From positions 186,001 to 250,000 of the forward strand of contig JAPJBO010000023.1 of assembly GCA_030068145.1 (NCBI GenBank): a stretch of 64,000 nucleotides of DNA, given 5' to 3'. A program made the position numbers and the translations under genes. Shown here in pieces: positions 17,979 through 29,585 of the stretch (within the stretch, counting starts at the first letter, position 1; the number at the start of each line of letters is the position of its first letter). Source of the DNA: Diplonema papillatum (lineage: Eukaryota; Euglenozoa; Diplonemea; Diplonemida; Diplonemidae). The notes below the pieces were generated by a model. The model worked only from the letters and a program-made list of their open reading frames with translations, searched no databases and was not told where the DNA came from.

Positions 17979-18608
17979 TCAGAAAAGCCGGAACCGTTTA
18001 CTGCCGGGACCGTTCTTCGTTGGAACGTGGACAGAAGAGGGTTCGCTCTTGACCTCGTGCTGATCTGGCACGCCGCCAGACAGGAGAACGAACGGGTTGC
18101 GCTCTTTTGGGGTTAGTGAGACCCTATCCCCAGCCTCCTCTTCACGGAGATTGTAGGGGTCAGGCTCACCCCCTGTCACGTTCAATCCCTTGTATGCGCT
18201 TTGCGATACAACACAGTGTGAACTGGTCGGTCCAAGGCCCATCACTGGGGTCGGTTTTTCTCTTCGTCCTTTCTGGTGAATCACTGCCTGGGTGATGAAG
18301 TCGTATGGCTCCAGGACCTCGTCGACGTCAATAATTAATGGCTCTGTCTTGCAGATGACCTCCTGTTTCTTGCAGATGTCAGCTGGCTCCGCATCGATGA
18401 CCAGAACGTTGTCTCTGTCGGCTAGTGTCGAATGTCTCCTTTCCGCGGCCTCGGTCTCCTCGGGGGATTGCAAGTTTCCTCGGGGGGATTGCGAGTCTCC
18501 TCGGGCTCCGAGACCAAGGCCAGCCGCCGGTTCTCTTCCAGTAGCTGGGCGTGGCTCGGCTTGCCAACAACTTTCTGGACCTTCTTTTCGATGCGCTTCC
18601 CCTTTCAT
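17979..18608 (-). CDS. Hypothetical 209-residue open frame
   Basis: Starts at ATG 18608 and ends in GSKRFRLF. Composition is hydrophilic and acidic in the middle (DRDNVLVIDAEPADICKKQE, LIIDVDEVLEPYDF) with no cysteine motif or membrane segment. Upstream on the same strand, in another frame, ELCLAEWKMVKAAGPDLL looks like coding sequence too, so this may be the last exon or a decayed element. The frame is bounded upstream by the retroposon at 18773. Function unknown; a chance frame is possible. Confidence 0.35.
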   Translation of the reverse strand: MKGEAHRKEGPESCWQAEPRPATGREPAAGLGLGARGDSQSPRGNLQSPEETEAAERRHSTLADRDNVLVIDAEPADICKKQEVICKTEPLIIDVDEVLEPYDFITQAVIHQKGRREKPTPVMGLGPTSSHCVVSQSAYKGLNVTGGEPDPYNLREEEAGDRVSLTPKERNPFVLLSGGVPDQHEVKSEPSSVHVPTKNGPGSKRFRLF

Positions 18609-18764
18609 CTCTAGAAAGAGACGGTCTCGCTGAGGAGCGGCTCTTCGACAGCGGCACCAACAGCAACAAGCCCCTCATGGAGCAAGTCCGGTCCGGCAGC
18701 TTTCACCATCTTCCACTCGGCGAGGCACAGTTCCCGGACCTTGTTGTTGGCTGTGGCGCATCGT

Positions 18765-18772
<8 letters not shown>

Positions 18773-18798
<26 letters not shown>

Positions 18799-18931
18799 GC
18801 ACCTGCTTTGTAGGAAATACTTGAGGAGGCTGCCAGCTGCAAAAGATCAAAGGAGGTAAATGTGCTGTAGCCCGCACGAAACACAGGTGACTCTGGGTTC
18901 AGTGGCGGGCGTAAGCGTTCAACAAAGATTG
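18773..18931 (-). mobile_element. Poly(A)-tailed SINE-like retroposon
   Basis: Copy with a long poly(A) tail (about 27 A on the minus strand), then AGCAGGTGCTTATA and the usual body to GTTGAACGC. The long tail suggests a fairly recent insertion. Confidence 0.85.
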
Positions 18932-19097
18932 CATCCTGAAGTGCAAATACTGCCGACGCGTCACTGCTGCTGTGTGCGCTCGGATTGGCGCCGCTCAAGC
19001 GGCCACCTTATGTCACTCGTTTGCTTGTAAAGATTGCTCCGTTCTTCTCCCTGACTTGTTCCCGGATTAGGATGACACATACTACTACTACTACACG

Positions 19098-19268
19098 AGA
19101 CATTGCAATGTGTTCCAAAAATGTAAGCCTGAGCATTGAGCGAACCAACACCAAACTGAAGATCATGTCACTGTCACAGTTTACATGCCCGTGCTTCACA
19201 TGGAGATCCCGAACTCAAGACATACCAGGTGAAAAAGAAGAACAACCTGAAGAGAGGGCCCAAACTGG
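19098..19268 (+). repeat. Dispersed repeat shared with 28794-28962
   Basis: GAGACATTGCAATGTGTTCC through CACATGGAGATCCCGAACTC to AACAACCTGAAGAGAGG. The two copies differ by a 15-20 bp indel around 19155. Open frames across it are not conserved between copies. Confidence 0.85.
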
Positions 19269-19387
19269 ATGCGTCAACGCAACAGTTTTTGAAAGGATAG
19301 CGAAGGAGCGAAGGCATATTTTTTAGGTTCCCCCAGGTGCCGTCACCTTTCTGTGTGCCTGCCAAGTACTTTTTCTCTGTGTACCTA

Positions 19388-19606
19388 CCCTCCCCCGTGC
19401 ATAAGATGGATGAAAAACTCGGGTTTTGGCAGTATCCATCTTAATCAAGGGGGGTATCCATCTTAAACACGGGGGCACTGTAGACTACAGTGTAGTCACT
19501 TTGCACAGGGGTACCTCACCCCCGTGTTTAAGATGGATTGGCATTCTCGCCCGTTATCCATCTTAGTCAAGGGGGTTTGGCTATCCATCTTATGCACGGG
19601 AGTAGT
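19388..19606. repeat. Inverted CATCTTA repeat cluster
   Basis: CCCCGTGCATAAGATGGAT at the left faces ATCCATCTTATGCACGGG at the right, and an inner pair ATCCATCTTAAACACGGGG / CCCCCGTGTTTAAGATGGAT repeats the pattern. It can fold into a cruciform. A half copy lies at 10336-10386. It resembles a MITE or foldback element. Confidence 0.8.
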
Positions 19607-19783
19607 AGCTCGGCATCTACCCCTTCTAGGCGACCAGAGTGAAGAGCTTCCAACCGGTCTGTTTCGTAGTTGTGGGCACCGGATGGCTGCCACTTGTCTG
19701 TATGGCCCAGACAGTCCACTTCGCTGTCCACTCCTCTTTGCCGTGGTTTACCCAGGCATACCGGATACATGCCTTCGAGCCTG

Positions 19784-20711
19784 CTAGGTCTTTCCAATAA
19801 AAGTTAAAAGTTTGGTGAAAGAGGATCCAGAAGGCTTCGGTAAGCCTGAGCTCTCATCAGTGGTCAGCAAGAGTGGAGCATCCGCACGTCCCAGCTCAAT
19901 GAGCCCTTCGCCAAGTACAGCTTCAAGCTCTTCATTTGAGATGGGCGGAGGCGGTGGGATGACACTCTTCCCGATGGGGGTTTTGTGTGACCCAAGTTCT
20001 GAAGGAAGCTCTACGGTTCCTCCAGGTTTAATGACGTTGAACCACTTTTCTGGGAGCTGCCGCACAACAAAATAACGGGGTGACCCGCGCTCCACAATGC
20101 CAATGAAGCGTAGGTAGGAGTATTGCGTGTTCTTCCCGGAACCCTTTGTTTTGTGCCCAATCGAAAATTCATCGAGTTCCAGAACACGCCCCGGGCCACC
20201 AAGAGGTAAGAACTGACATTCTGCAGTTCTCAAATTGTCAGCGACAATGTTGCCCAGACAACGGCTCAAAGCTGCGTGGTTCGATTTCGAATTGAACCAC
20301 AACGTGTTTGCCGTTACATCTTTGGCACCACAAAAAAAAGACCATAGCTTTACGCCAAATCGCTGGATTCATGTTGTTGGGCGTTGGTTGTGGGGGAAGA
20401 GTGAGGACTCGTCGAGTTGCTGCGGTTAGCACACTTGCGGAAACCCCTCTGCTGGGACATCTGCAGTGCCAAAACGGCCACCCGTCGTCGCACTTGCCGC
20501 CTCGACCGCCCATCACGTACGACATCAGGTGGCGCGCGAGGGCACTTTGCTCGTCTCCGCCCACGGAACCCCTTATCCGGAGTTCCGGTGGTATCACCGG
20601 AGAATGCCTTCGCGCTTCACTTGCTGAGTTCATCATGAACTGCGCTACTGCGCTTCGCGTGCGCTTCACTTGATCGTTGCATTTCTCAGAATGCTTCTGA
20701 AATCCACTCAT
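19784..20711 (-). pseudogene. Merlin / IS1595-like transposase remnant, frameshifted
   Basis: The downstream frame (20302-19784) reads GRVLELDEFSIGHK, then QYSYLRFIGIVERGSPRYF, which is the layout of ISXO2/IS1595-type DDE transposases (xxEIDE...G..ER.S). The upstream frame (20711-20238) supplies a cysteine-bearing N-terminal part (CDDGWPFWHCRCPS) and MNPAIWRKAMVFFLWCQ. The two frames overlap at 20238-20302, so a frameshift separates them. The later catalytic residues expected further downstream are not evident before the stop. Eukaryotic members of this group are Merlin elements. I see no terminal inverted repeats. Confidence 0.65.
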
Positions 20712-21134
20712 TGCAACAAAGAAAGGGGAAGAAGAAACAGGGTTTCACGTACGATGGGGTAACCCCCTGAGGTAGCCACTGATTTTGTGAGTGAACAGGC
20801 TAGCCCAGGAAGTCACACCACCAGACCCGGGGGACGGAGGGTGGGAACCCAGCTCCCCTGGACCTCGCGGATACCGCGGACTGATAGGATAGCAAGCAGC
20901 GAATACCAGGATGTGGGTGGGTGGGAATTTTAGACTTTGTGTTGCTAAAACCCCAATGACCTGCTGTTTGGTCGTTACGCTGAAACATTCCCACGATGAA
21001 TCGTAAGCTGCGGATAAGGGATTCCGTGGGCGGCGAGGAGCGCCGCTTTCACCTCTTCGTCGTGGTCGGGACTTCCTCCCTTGAAGTAGACTTCGTGCAC
21101 CCCCTTTGGGAGCTCGCAGCGTCTGTGCTGTTTG
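20712..21134. other. Spacer, nothing recognised
   Basis: No supported gene. A long minus-strand frame (from 21308) only reads through the 3' end of the neighbouring LINE remnant into this spacer. Confidence 0.4.
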
Positions 21135-21600
21135 CCCGTCCTTGAAGTTCCTTTTTTCTGTTTCAGAAGAAGAGGACAAGTTTTCAGGGGGAAAAAAGAC
21201 TTTTTTTATGTAAGACTTGCCGTCTCGCGGACTAAGGTTGGGGCACCGCGCGCTGTATCCACGCATCCGCAGAAGACCAAAAAACCTGCCAGACACTGTA
21301 CCACCCACAAGTCAGGCAGAACACGGATGGCGTGTTCGTCGGGGACGGGCCCGTCCCCCGCCCTTCGGGGTGCGTTGTGCGGAAAATCAGGCGCGGCGCG
21401 CCTCCGCTCTGCTCTGCTCGGCTGGCAGTGGGGCTGTACATCATTCCCAGGAGGAATGGCTGCCGCACGGGCTCGGTGCTTGGGCAGTTCTCGTGCTGTG
21501 CACGACGGCACGTCGCGCCGCACTTTTTGCAGCCGAACTCACGCACGTACCGTGCGTCCTTGGCCGAACTCGATCTTCGGCTTGCAACGTCGCTTCTGTT
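21135..21600 (-). pseudogene. LINE 3' remnant, copy 2 (Cys-rich end)
   Basis: Minus strand. REFGCKKCGATCRRAQHENC is a cysteine/histidine motif, followed after about 70 residues by FWSSADAWIQR. The last ~170 bp (GACGGCAAGTCTTAC ... CAGAAAAAAGGAAC) are shared with the adjacent remnant at 21690, so both derive from elements with the same 3' end. Confidence 0.55.
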
Positions 21601-21689
21601 GCTTCGAGCCGCAATAGAGCAATGCCTGATGCGGGTTGCCGCCGTGTTTTGGTGTTGCTATCGCTAAAAGTTGTCACATAACATAGTTC

Positions 21690-22520
21690 CTTTTTTTCTG
21701 TTTCAGAAGAAGAGGACAAGTTTTCAGGGGGAAAAAATACTTTTTTTACGTAAGACTTGCCGTCTGTTTACTGTGCACGCGGACTAAGGTTGGGACACCG
21801 CGCGCAGTTAGAGGGCATTGTGATCAGTCGCTGTATCCACGCATCCGCAGAAGACCAAAACCTGCCAGACACCTTGTTTATTATGAAAGACAAGCATGCC
21901 ACAGAGACCAAGATGCGACACACGCCGCACTTCACTTTCTGGTGCTCTTGGCACACCCGCTCACTCCACTTTTCGTGTTCCGTAGCGTTGAACACCGCCC
22001 ATCTCGCCGCACGCTCCCCTTCCACCCACGTCCGTACGTCGGGAAAAGATCCATCCCCCACGCCTCGCCACTGACTCGTGCCGCTGAAGATCGGCCTCAT
22101 CTCGTACCCCGTGAGGCACGGCGGGGCTCCCACCGTTCTCAGCGACCCTATCTTCTCCAGTTTCCTGCCTGGCAGAAGCGGTCCGTCGCCGTTTCGCTCC
22201 AGCGCATCCCCGACGGGTTTTAAAAGTTTTGCGAGTACCCTCGCACGCATGCTCAACGGTGTCCCGTCCGTCGTCGCTACGACACTGCCCGGAAGATCCA
22301 GTTTGGTGCACACTTCAAAGTCGACGGCGAGCTCTGCCATCGAGACGTCACCCGCCACCGACCAGCACATCCCATCCAGCCAATACTGCAGCGCCCGGAA
22401 CCACCTCTCTCCTCCGACCGCCGCGAAGGTCTCCGGTCCCGCGATCGCTTCGAATCCGGGGCCTCTGATAGAACATTTCCTGCTCTCCTTACCGCAGCTG
22501 ATCCTGTCACTACCTGTCAA
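21690..22520 (-). pseudogene. LINE ORF C-terminal remnant, copy 1
   Basis: The 250-residue frame (22520-21768) contains WFRALQYWLDGMCW, VSMAELAVDFEV and GERAARWAVFNAT. These align with FYALVAWLSDMEW, ASMLELAIDFEL and AERAARWALPAPP of the LINE at 61918-63465. It also has one CQEHQKVKCGVC motif (C-x2-H-x4-C-x2-C), which occurs in three spaced variants in that longer protein. Reverse transcriptase and RNase H are missing, so it is 5'-truncated. The 3' end matches the neighbouring remnant. Confidence 0.7.
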
Positions 22521-22525
22521 ACCGT

Positions 22526-22939
22526 GACTCCCAGTCTGTCCTTCCTTCTCATCCTATTCCTTCCTCTTCGGGGCACGCATAGCACATGGCCGCTCTGCGC
22601 AAGTTGGGGCCGTAATACTGCACCTTTGTAGCTCTTCCGCCCCACCTTCGCCAGGGCCGACTGCAGAAAGTGGTCGCCACAAAGGAATTACCCCCCGAGA
22701 TTCACCGATTTTGGCCTGGACCAGGTGGCTTGTCTCCTGGGGTCTTTGATCTTGATACGCTCGAATTACCCGAAATTGTCCTTATTCTGTGACGAAAAAG
22801 TGCAAAGTAGCTAGAAATGCTTTCCAGGACCCAAGGCTGCATCCCTGAAGCACTCAGCAAAAAAACAAGAAACGAAAGAAAAAAAAAGACACCCCCCCGC
22901 CAACCCCCCCCCGTGTTGGACTACGGGGAACTGGCCCAC
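22526..22939. other. Intergenic, nothing recognised
   Basis: No supported gene and no repeat shared elsewhere except short A- and C-rich runs near 22858-22915. Confidence 0.4.
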
Positions 22940-23085
22940 CGACCACACTGTCTGCAGACACTCAGGTTCCGCGCTGATGATGGTCCGCCTTATGTGTCCG
23001 TGGCTAAAAGGACCGAAACACGGCGCAGACGGGACCAGTGCGGTGTTGAGCACATACCCATTCCAAGCACGTTCTTGCAATCCCC
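22940..23085 (+). repeat. Dispersed repeat, copy B (right part only)
   Basis: Begins at CTGTCTGCAGACACTCAGG, that is, inside the last 25-bp unit, and continues to AAGCACGTTCTTGCAAT. The left flank and the other units are missing. Confidence 0.85.
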
Positions 23086-23272
23086 CCATTCCAGTAGGGT
23101 ACTTCGCGTAACGCGACTTGCTGCCCTCAGCACGCAGGATTACTTCCTCGCACTCTTTTTCCTTTTGGTACTTCAACCATTGGTGCTGCACACGGCAACC
23201 CCATGCCCACTGTGCTCTGCGGAGTTTACTTCACAGATTGCCACCGTAAAAAGAAGACAAGTCAGTGCTGCC

Positions 23273-23590
23273 TAGCGAGTCGCAGTCACAATCAGGGCGA
23301 GTGCCCTGAGTTTTTAACTGATTGCTCAGACACGGTTGTAGGGGCCTTCTCCCTGTGACGGATTCGCCTGTGCTCTCGTAGCACGGGTGGTCCTGGCTGT
23401 GACGAGCTACGAACAGCCGCCTGACAAACCAGACTCACACCGCAGTCCTGTCTGCAGACACTCAGGTTCCGCGCTGATGATGGTCCGCCTTATGTGTCCG
23501 TGGCTTAAAGGACCGAAACACGGCGCAGACGGGACCAGTGCGGTGTTGAGCATACCCATTCCAAGCACGTTCTTGCAATCCCCCCCCATG
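23273..23590 (+). repeat. Dispersed repeat, copy C, single 25-bp unit
   Basis: Includes GAGTCGCAGTCACAATCAGG, the left flank GGATTCGCCTGTGCTCTCG, exactly one 25-bp unit (23432-23456) and the right flank. It is the unexpanded reference for the 76-unit copy at 8 kb. Confidence 0.9.
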
Positions 23591-23641
23591 TTGAACTACG
23601 GGGAGCTGGCCCACCGACCACACCATTTGTAGTTGTATTGT

Positions 23642-23778
23642 TTTTTTTGTACAAGCACCTGCTTTGTAGGAAATGCTTAAGGAGACTGTCAGTTGCGATA
23701 GATCAAAGGAGGTATGTGCTGTAGCCCACACGAAACACAGGTAAATCTGGGTTCAGTGGCGGGCGTAAGCGTTCAAAA
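23642..23778 (-). mobile_element. Poly(A)-tailed SINE-like retroposon
   Basis: Short A tract, standard body with a small deletion near 23712 (GGAGGTATGTGC instead of GGAGGTAAATGTGC). Confidence 0.75.
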
Positions 23779-24253
23779 AAGTCTCTCTCTAGCCTCCTTC
23801 GAAACGAGCACAAGGCAGTCCCTCAAGTATTTTAAGAATAAAACAAAACTACGCATTTCTTCTGACGCTTCTCGTATAAGATCGACGATCTTAGAAGATG
23901 AGTACTATTCCGATGAGCACTGACACTCGTACAAAGTTATTACCCGCCGAGAAAAAGCAGCCTTTGCTCACCCCTCGCAAGGTACGAAAACTTAGACACC
24001 AATATACTGTAAGTGGAATAATGGTGAACTGGACTAAGGCTGAAACGGGCAAACGACAGACCGGGTAAAACCTGGGAGTGTCCCAGGTAGTCACCTGCGT
24101 GTCTGCACCAGTGGTGGTTCTGCAGCCTCCTACGACAGCGGCATCTAGGGGTCGAGCTGAGTATTGAGCAGGCGTGGCAAGCACCAGGGTTGTGATATTC
24201 TGCAAGGTACCCAAAGTCGCAAACCCCGAAAAAAAAAAAAAAAAAAATGCCGA

Positions 24254-24314
24254 ACCGGGCAAAACCTGGGACACCCAGCCCCATTTTGGGGGGTGTCCCA
24301 GGGTTTACCCGGTT
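24254..24314. repeat. Strong hairpin flanked by an A tract
   Basis: ACCGGGCAAAACCTGGGACA on the left pairs with TGTCCCAGGGTTTACCCGGT on the right, with an inner CCCC-ATTTT-GGGG stem. A degenerate third arm (GGGTAAAACCTGGGAGTGTC) lies at 24062. A 17-A tract precedes it (24229-24246). Likely the ends of a small element rather than a terminator. Confidence 0.8.
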
Positions 24315-24329
24315 CAACATTAATCCAAT

Positions 24330-25837
24330 TACGGTAGCTCAAACCATCTGCAGAGCATTCTATTACGGTCTCGTCTCGTCAAATTCGACGGCTTGGCAAG
24401 ATGCACGAGATCTGTGCTTCGGCACACGCTACACGCACCGGTGGAGCCTCAAGCAAAACACGTAATTATTATTCTTCCTCATTTTGAAGTGAGGAGAGAC
24501 CAGAAGCTTCTCGGAGAGAAGGTCTCTCGGGAACGGTCAGCGCGATAGCGAAGACCACGAGAACACATACAGGTGGGTGGGGAGAGGCCCCGGGACTGCT
24601 GAGGCGAGACTAACCCCATCTCCGTCCCCAGGAGTCATTTTTTAGCTAGCCAAAGTGAGAAAAAGAGTGAAAGAGTACGTACAGTAGTGAGTAGAGAAGA
24701 GAACGAGTGTAAAAAGAAGTTGGCGGCAGCACAAACTACCGGGCCAGCGGAGACCACCGCAAAATGATTATATTTACTTTTCCTTATCCCTCAAAACTAG
24801 CACCAATAACAACCGTCCCCGCCCCAGGGAGCCACCCCGAATCTATCCTGGCCCACCTGACGGTGGAGGCCGACACCCTTCGACTTGTATTCTACGTCAG
24901 GGTTCAATGCAGTAACCCCGAGCTCACGCCATTTAAAGTTGAGGATAGGTCGAGGAAGCGATTTCCCCAATGCCTCCAATCATTCGCTTTACCTGGCGTA
25001 ACTCCTGTTTTGGTTCTAGCTATCCTGAGGGAAACTTCGGAGTGAACCAGCTACTAGATGGTTCGATGGGTCTTTCGCCCCTATACCCAGCTTTGACGAG
25101 CGATTTGCACGTCAACACCGCAACGGACCTCCACCAGTGTTTTGATGTGTTCTCCAAAGAGCTCTTTAGGGGAGAGTATTATCTCGCTGTCTCAACCGGA
25201 ATATAACGGCCTTCATCTTCATCGAATAGTCCGAGAGTAGTCTCCGGATGGAGACCGACAAAAATTTGTTTCAAGCGAACTTTCACTCTAAAAACTTGTA
25301 GAACGTGGGGGACCCAAGACTACACTCCACGAAGGAATGTACTTGGTGTCGGTCACAAACAGTCCCGGACATGGCTAGCCATAACCCATAACGAAAGCGT
25401 GCACCAAATATACAACCCGTAACCACATAGCCCTTTCTTGCTCTAAGAGAACCCATTCATGAACGGTCCCACGGAGACCGTAAAACCCCGGAATTTCAAG
25501 CGAACTTTAACTCTAAAAATCAAGCCTTATACACAACACGGGTTCGTACTCAGCCATCAGGCCATTGGCTGCTAAGCACCACTTTTGGCCCTCTATCTCC
25601 GCCGGGCGGTGCTGTCAGCACTTGTTCCGCGTCGCAGAAAGAAATGAAGCGCCATCACGTGCATTACATACCGGAACAAAGCCTAGGAACCCCTTCGCCT
25701 CAACGTACAGGAGAACGTGGTCACCAACACCGTCGTCACGGGTCTAGCAGGTGCAGACGGCCAGCGCCTGGGCGCGATTGGCGAGATAGAGCTGATGGAC
25801 ACCAAGTTCAAATCGCTGGAGCAGCAGGTTAGCTTTC
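24330..25837. other. Intergenic with dispersed fragments only
   Basis: No gene supported. Contains two fragments of the TTTCAAGCGAACTTTCACTCTAAAAA repeat (25268-25298, 25471-25520). The segment near 24640-24760 resembles 6965-7080 (GCTAGCCAAAG, AAGAGAACGAGTG, CGGAGACCACCGCAAAA). Confidence 0.5.
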
Positions 25838-25995
25838 TTTCTTTTTTTTTTTTTTTTGTATAAGCACCTGCTTTGTAGGAAATGCAACGAGGAGACTGCC
25901 AGTTGCGATAGATCAAAGGAGGTAAATGTGCTGTAGCCCACACGAAACACAGGTAAATCTGGGTTTAGTGGCGGGCGTAAGCGTTCAACAAAAAA
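25838..25995 (-). mobile_element. Poly(A)-tailed SINE-like retroposon
   Basis: Good copy with A tract (25842-25856 region) and complete body ending GTTGAACGC on the minus strand. Confidence 0.85.
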
Positions 25996-26152
25996 CCTGC
26001 TCAACTTGTAAGACGTGGGGAGCCCAAGAGCACTCACCTATCCTGGCGAGAACTTGGTGTCGGTCACAAATTGTTTCGAACCTGACTCGTCTAAGCGAGC
26101 AAATAAAGTGTACACGAAAGAAGCCATGCATGCCCCCCCCCAAACCCACCCA

Positions 26153-28482
26153 CACGGTGCACTAGTAAAAGTGAAAAAGGTGTTTTGACTAGTCATTTTA
26201 CTAGTGAAAAAGCATGACTAGTGCACTAGTAAAAATGACTAGTGCACTAGTAAAAACACTAGTAAAAATGACTAGTGCACTAGTAAAAATGACTAGTGCA
26301 CTAGTCAAAATGACTAGTGTCCTAGTAGAAATCCACCTGTTCCGAACCGAAATCTGGGCTGGTTTGTAAATTTCAGAGGGTCCCACCGCAAAAGTGTACC
26401 CTACCGTTGCGCTTGCTACCGTGTTCGGAATAATGTTGGACCGGGAAAAGTCGAAATACTTTTCCAAACCCCAAAACTTGGGCCAAAAGTCCAAAAAGGT
26501 TCCGGTCCAAGTATGGACTTACGGAGCAAGCCGGCATGCCGCGGAAGGACTCGACCTCGGTGAGCTCGCAGTGAAGCGAGCGTCGCTGAGTGAAGGCGAC
26601 GTCCTGGCTGCCGAGCGCGTTTTTGACACGCGCGCTGCTGACGTTCAAGGAGGATCAAGTATAGCCGGTCCCGGACGTCGTGTTCCGGCACGTGGTCGGC
26701 GACGGGGGCAATCTCATGAGTCGCCCCCGTCATGTGCTTGTCTAAGCGACCCAGGCTATGCCCATAGTCATGATCGTGCACCACGGGTTTTAAGGACAAA
26801 CAGAAACTAAAGGTAACCTGAACCAATTTGGACGCGTTTCGGCCCGGAATTCGGGAAGCTTTGAAATGTTCGTACATTCTGCCGGTCCCATCATTTGTGT
26901 AACGGAAACACGAAACGAGTGCAAAAGCTGCTTGGGTCAGACTTCAAAATACCGCCAAAAAGTGAAAACCCCAGGGAAAAGTCCAAAACTTTCAGAACCT
27001 CCAAAAAGTCCAAAAAGAAATTCCGGTCCAATGATTTTCCGAACGCAGTTCCCAACGCGAATCCTTACTGTGCGATAGACGAAAGCTTGGGGTCAGTTGT
27101 CTGCCACGAGCGTCATTCAACAAAGCCAGTTCTGCAGGAATAAGTCACGATTACTCGTCGGTTTGTGTTTTGCGGAGAACTGTGGTCGCTTTTTTGGTGG
27201 GCCACCCACCCCCACTCTTCCCCCACAGGAATCGGGCTGAGTATTGAGTTCTGTAAAGTGCAAGTGCCATGAAGGCAGGCGAGCACCACGGCTGAGTACG
27301 GGGAGTTTCTGGGAATTTGTTGCCTACTAGGAGTGTTATACAGCTTGCCTGCCTCATGCTCTTCCGCACTTACTACTAGTAGCTCCCAATGCCCGATAGA
27401 CAGTGCGTTGTGAGTTCAAGCTACTCCGAGGCGGTGATTTCTATCGTCGTATGTGAACAACCGAAGATGCGAAAGAAGCTGTTTCCACAAAAAGTACACC
27501 GGCTACGCGATTCACCGTGCCGTAAACCCGACGAGTAGAAACCAGAACCTGCTGGTGTCCCACCCGACGAAAGCTTTGAGCAATTGATCGGTGGGCTCAA
27601 TGGTCGTCTTCACGTCCCGAAAAGACAAAGAAACGTGACTTCCAGGCATTCGAAATGACCGGACAAAGCACCACGACGTGTTGACTGGCACACAACGCGC
27701 GCGCCACAGGCTACAAGAATGGTTTTCCGCGGCGGCGTGAAAGAGGAAGTCTCCAAGCACTCCATGAGAGAGTGCCTCCAACACTTGAAAGCGGAGCACA
27801 TAGCAGTGAGCAACTATTTGTGGAATGTGCACAACACAAAGCCTTGCCTGCAAACAGTTCGCAGGCGGACAAAATCAGCACCTGTTGCACATTCATGTTG
27901 GGAAGCTCGGCAAGAAGACCTGCCGACCATCTCTCATTTCTTCGTGGGTTTTAGGGAACCCACTACTGTAAATGCACTGTGTCGGGTGCGATGCCAAGGC
28001 GATAGGAGCGCCATGAGCGACAAGCCGAATCTACGGACCAGAGTTTGAATGTGGTCGGAAGCCCGCATTATGTCCAGTGTCTGAGACCTGTCACGACATG
28101 TCTCTGACCTCACCGTAGGGATAGCACTGTCGTTTGCACTATGTTTGCTAAGCCATACAAGCTCAGGAACTTTCCAACCAAAAACCTCGCAACTCGGCCT
28201 GTCGCTCGCGAAAACTGGGGTTGCCCAGGTGGTTTGTGGTGTCTGGGCACCGGTGGTCACGGTAGTGCCGTGAAACCCCTCGAAAACTCTCGAAACACCC
28301 AGGATTTGGGTCCAGGTTAGGTGGATTTTGTCTAAATCACTAGTCATTTTTACTAGTGCACTAGTCATTTTTACTAGTGCACTAGTCATTTTTACTAGTG
28401 GCACTAGTCATTTTACTAGTCAAAATTTTGACTAGTAAAACCACTAGTCAAAGTCAAAAAAGTCCTTGACTAGTGCACCGTG
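26153..28482 (+). mobile_element. DNA transposon with ACTAGT-rich ends, copy 1
   Basis: Terminal inverted repeats CACGGTGCACTAGT / ACTAGTGCACCGTG. About 200 bp at each end consist of repeated ACTAGT palindromes separated by AAAATG-type spacers. The interior is the same as in copy 2 (36496-39021) with small indels. No intact transposase frame is recognisable. No target-site duplication is obvious. The EF-hand-like segment present in copy 2 is disrupted here by a deletion (near 26625-26660). Confidence 0.85.
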
Positions 28483-28511
28483 CAGTACGTATTAGCTTTA
28501 AAAGAACCCAT

Positions 28512-28575
28512 TCGACGAAGGTCACCCGGAGACTCTAAAATCCCGGATTCTCAAGCGAACCATAACTCTAAAAAA
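28512..28575 (+). repeat. Short dispersed repeat (GGTCACCCGGAGAC family)
   Basis: Diverged copy (TCTAAAATCCCGGATTCTCAA), again preceded by CGACGAA and ending CTCTAAAAA. Confidence 0.65.
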
Positions 28576-28793
28576 GATCCACTTTGTAGTTGTATTGTTT
28601 TCTCCCCCTCTAGCCTCCTTCGAAATGAGCACAAGGCAGCCCCGCGAGTATTCTTTTGAAAGTATGTCAATACTGCAGGGAATAGTTGACTAGACCTCTT
28701 GAGTTTGAGACCCGTTCGTGAGAAAAAGCGAAGAATAAGAACGCCTTCTTTTTTCCGTCTATCTTTGTCAAGAGCTGCAACTCAACTATTCTC

Positions 28794-28962
28794 GAGACAT
28801 TGCATTGTGTTCCAAAAATGTAAGCCGGAGCAATGAGCGAACCAAAACCACTGAAGATCACGGTTTACATGTCCGTGCTTCACATGGAGATCCCGAACTC
28901 AAGACATACCAGGTGAAAAAGAAGAACAACCTGAAGAGAGGCCTGGAACTGAACGGAACGGC
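28794..28962 (+). repeat. Dispersed repeat shared with 19098-19268
   Basis: Second copy, ending AACAACCTGAAGAGAGGC. Sequence beyond it to 29580 has no supported gene; an A15 tract lies at 29020-29037. Confidence 0.85.
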
Positions 28963-29585
28963 GGAGTCTCGGCCTCAGTGGCTTATATATGGGTCTGGTG
29001 CTCGGACCAAGTCCGAGCAACAAAAAAAAAAAAAAAAGCACAGAATGCCCTGGCTGAGGGGCCCAGTAGTAATGCTACAGTACAGCAGTCACACTAGCAG
29101 TACACAGCACCGGTTACTGCACCTTTGGATCATCGTTGAAGCAACGTACAGCCTCAATTTTGGAACCTGCGACTGGCCCAATAGCTTGAAAAAAATTTCC
29201 GCGCCTGCGGCGCTGGTATTTCTGGCGTGTGTATTGTTTCATGACGTGTTGTCAAGAAAGCGAAGACCGCGGCTGTCCGCCCTGCTGTTGCAGATTACTG
29301 CCAAGTGTTCTTGAATGATCCCGGCACACTGCTAAAGTACCCCAACACTCGCCTTCTTCGCGTGGCTCTTTTGCTTCCGAAGGACAGTCTCTGTGATGGA
29401 CAGTAGTGACAACCACAAAGAGGTGCAGCCTGTCGGATACATAAACGTGCAGCTGTGCCGCAACTGGGATTTTTAGTAACTCCGAGCAACTTTTGGACAG
29501 TTACGTGGGAGGAATTTTTATATATAAGGCCCTGCTCGGCCCATAGGGTTAGCGTCAGTTTCAATTGTGAGGCAAATCCTCACAT

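Noticed and set aside
24254-24314. Rho-independent terminator
   Set aside because: Strong hairpin with an A tract, but the genome is eukaryotic and no gene ends there.
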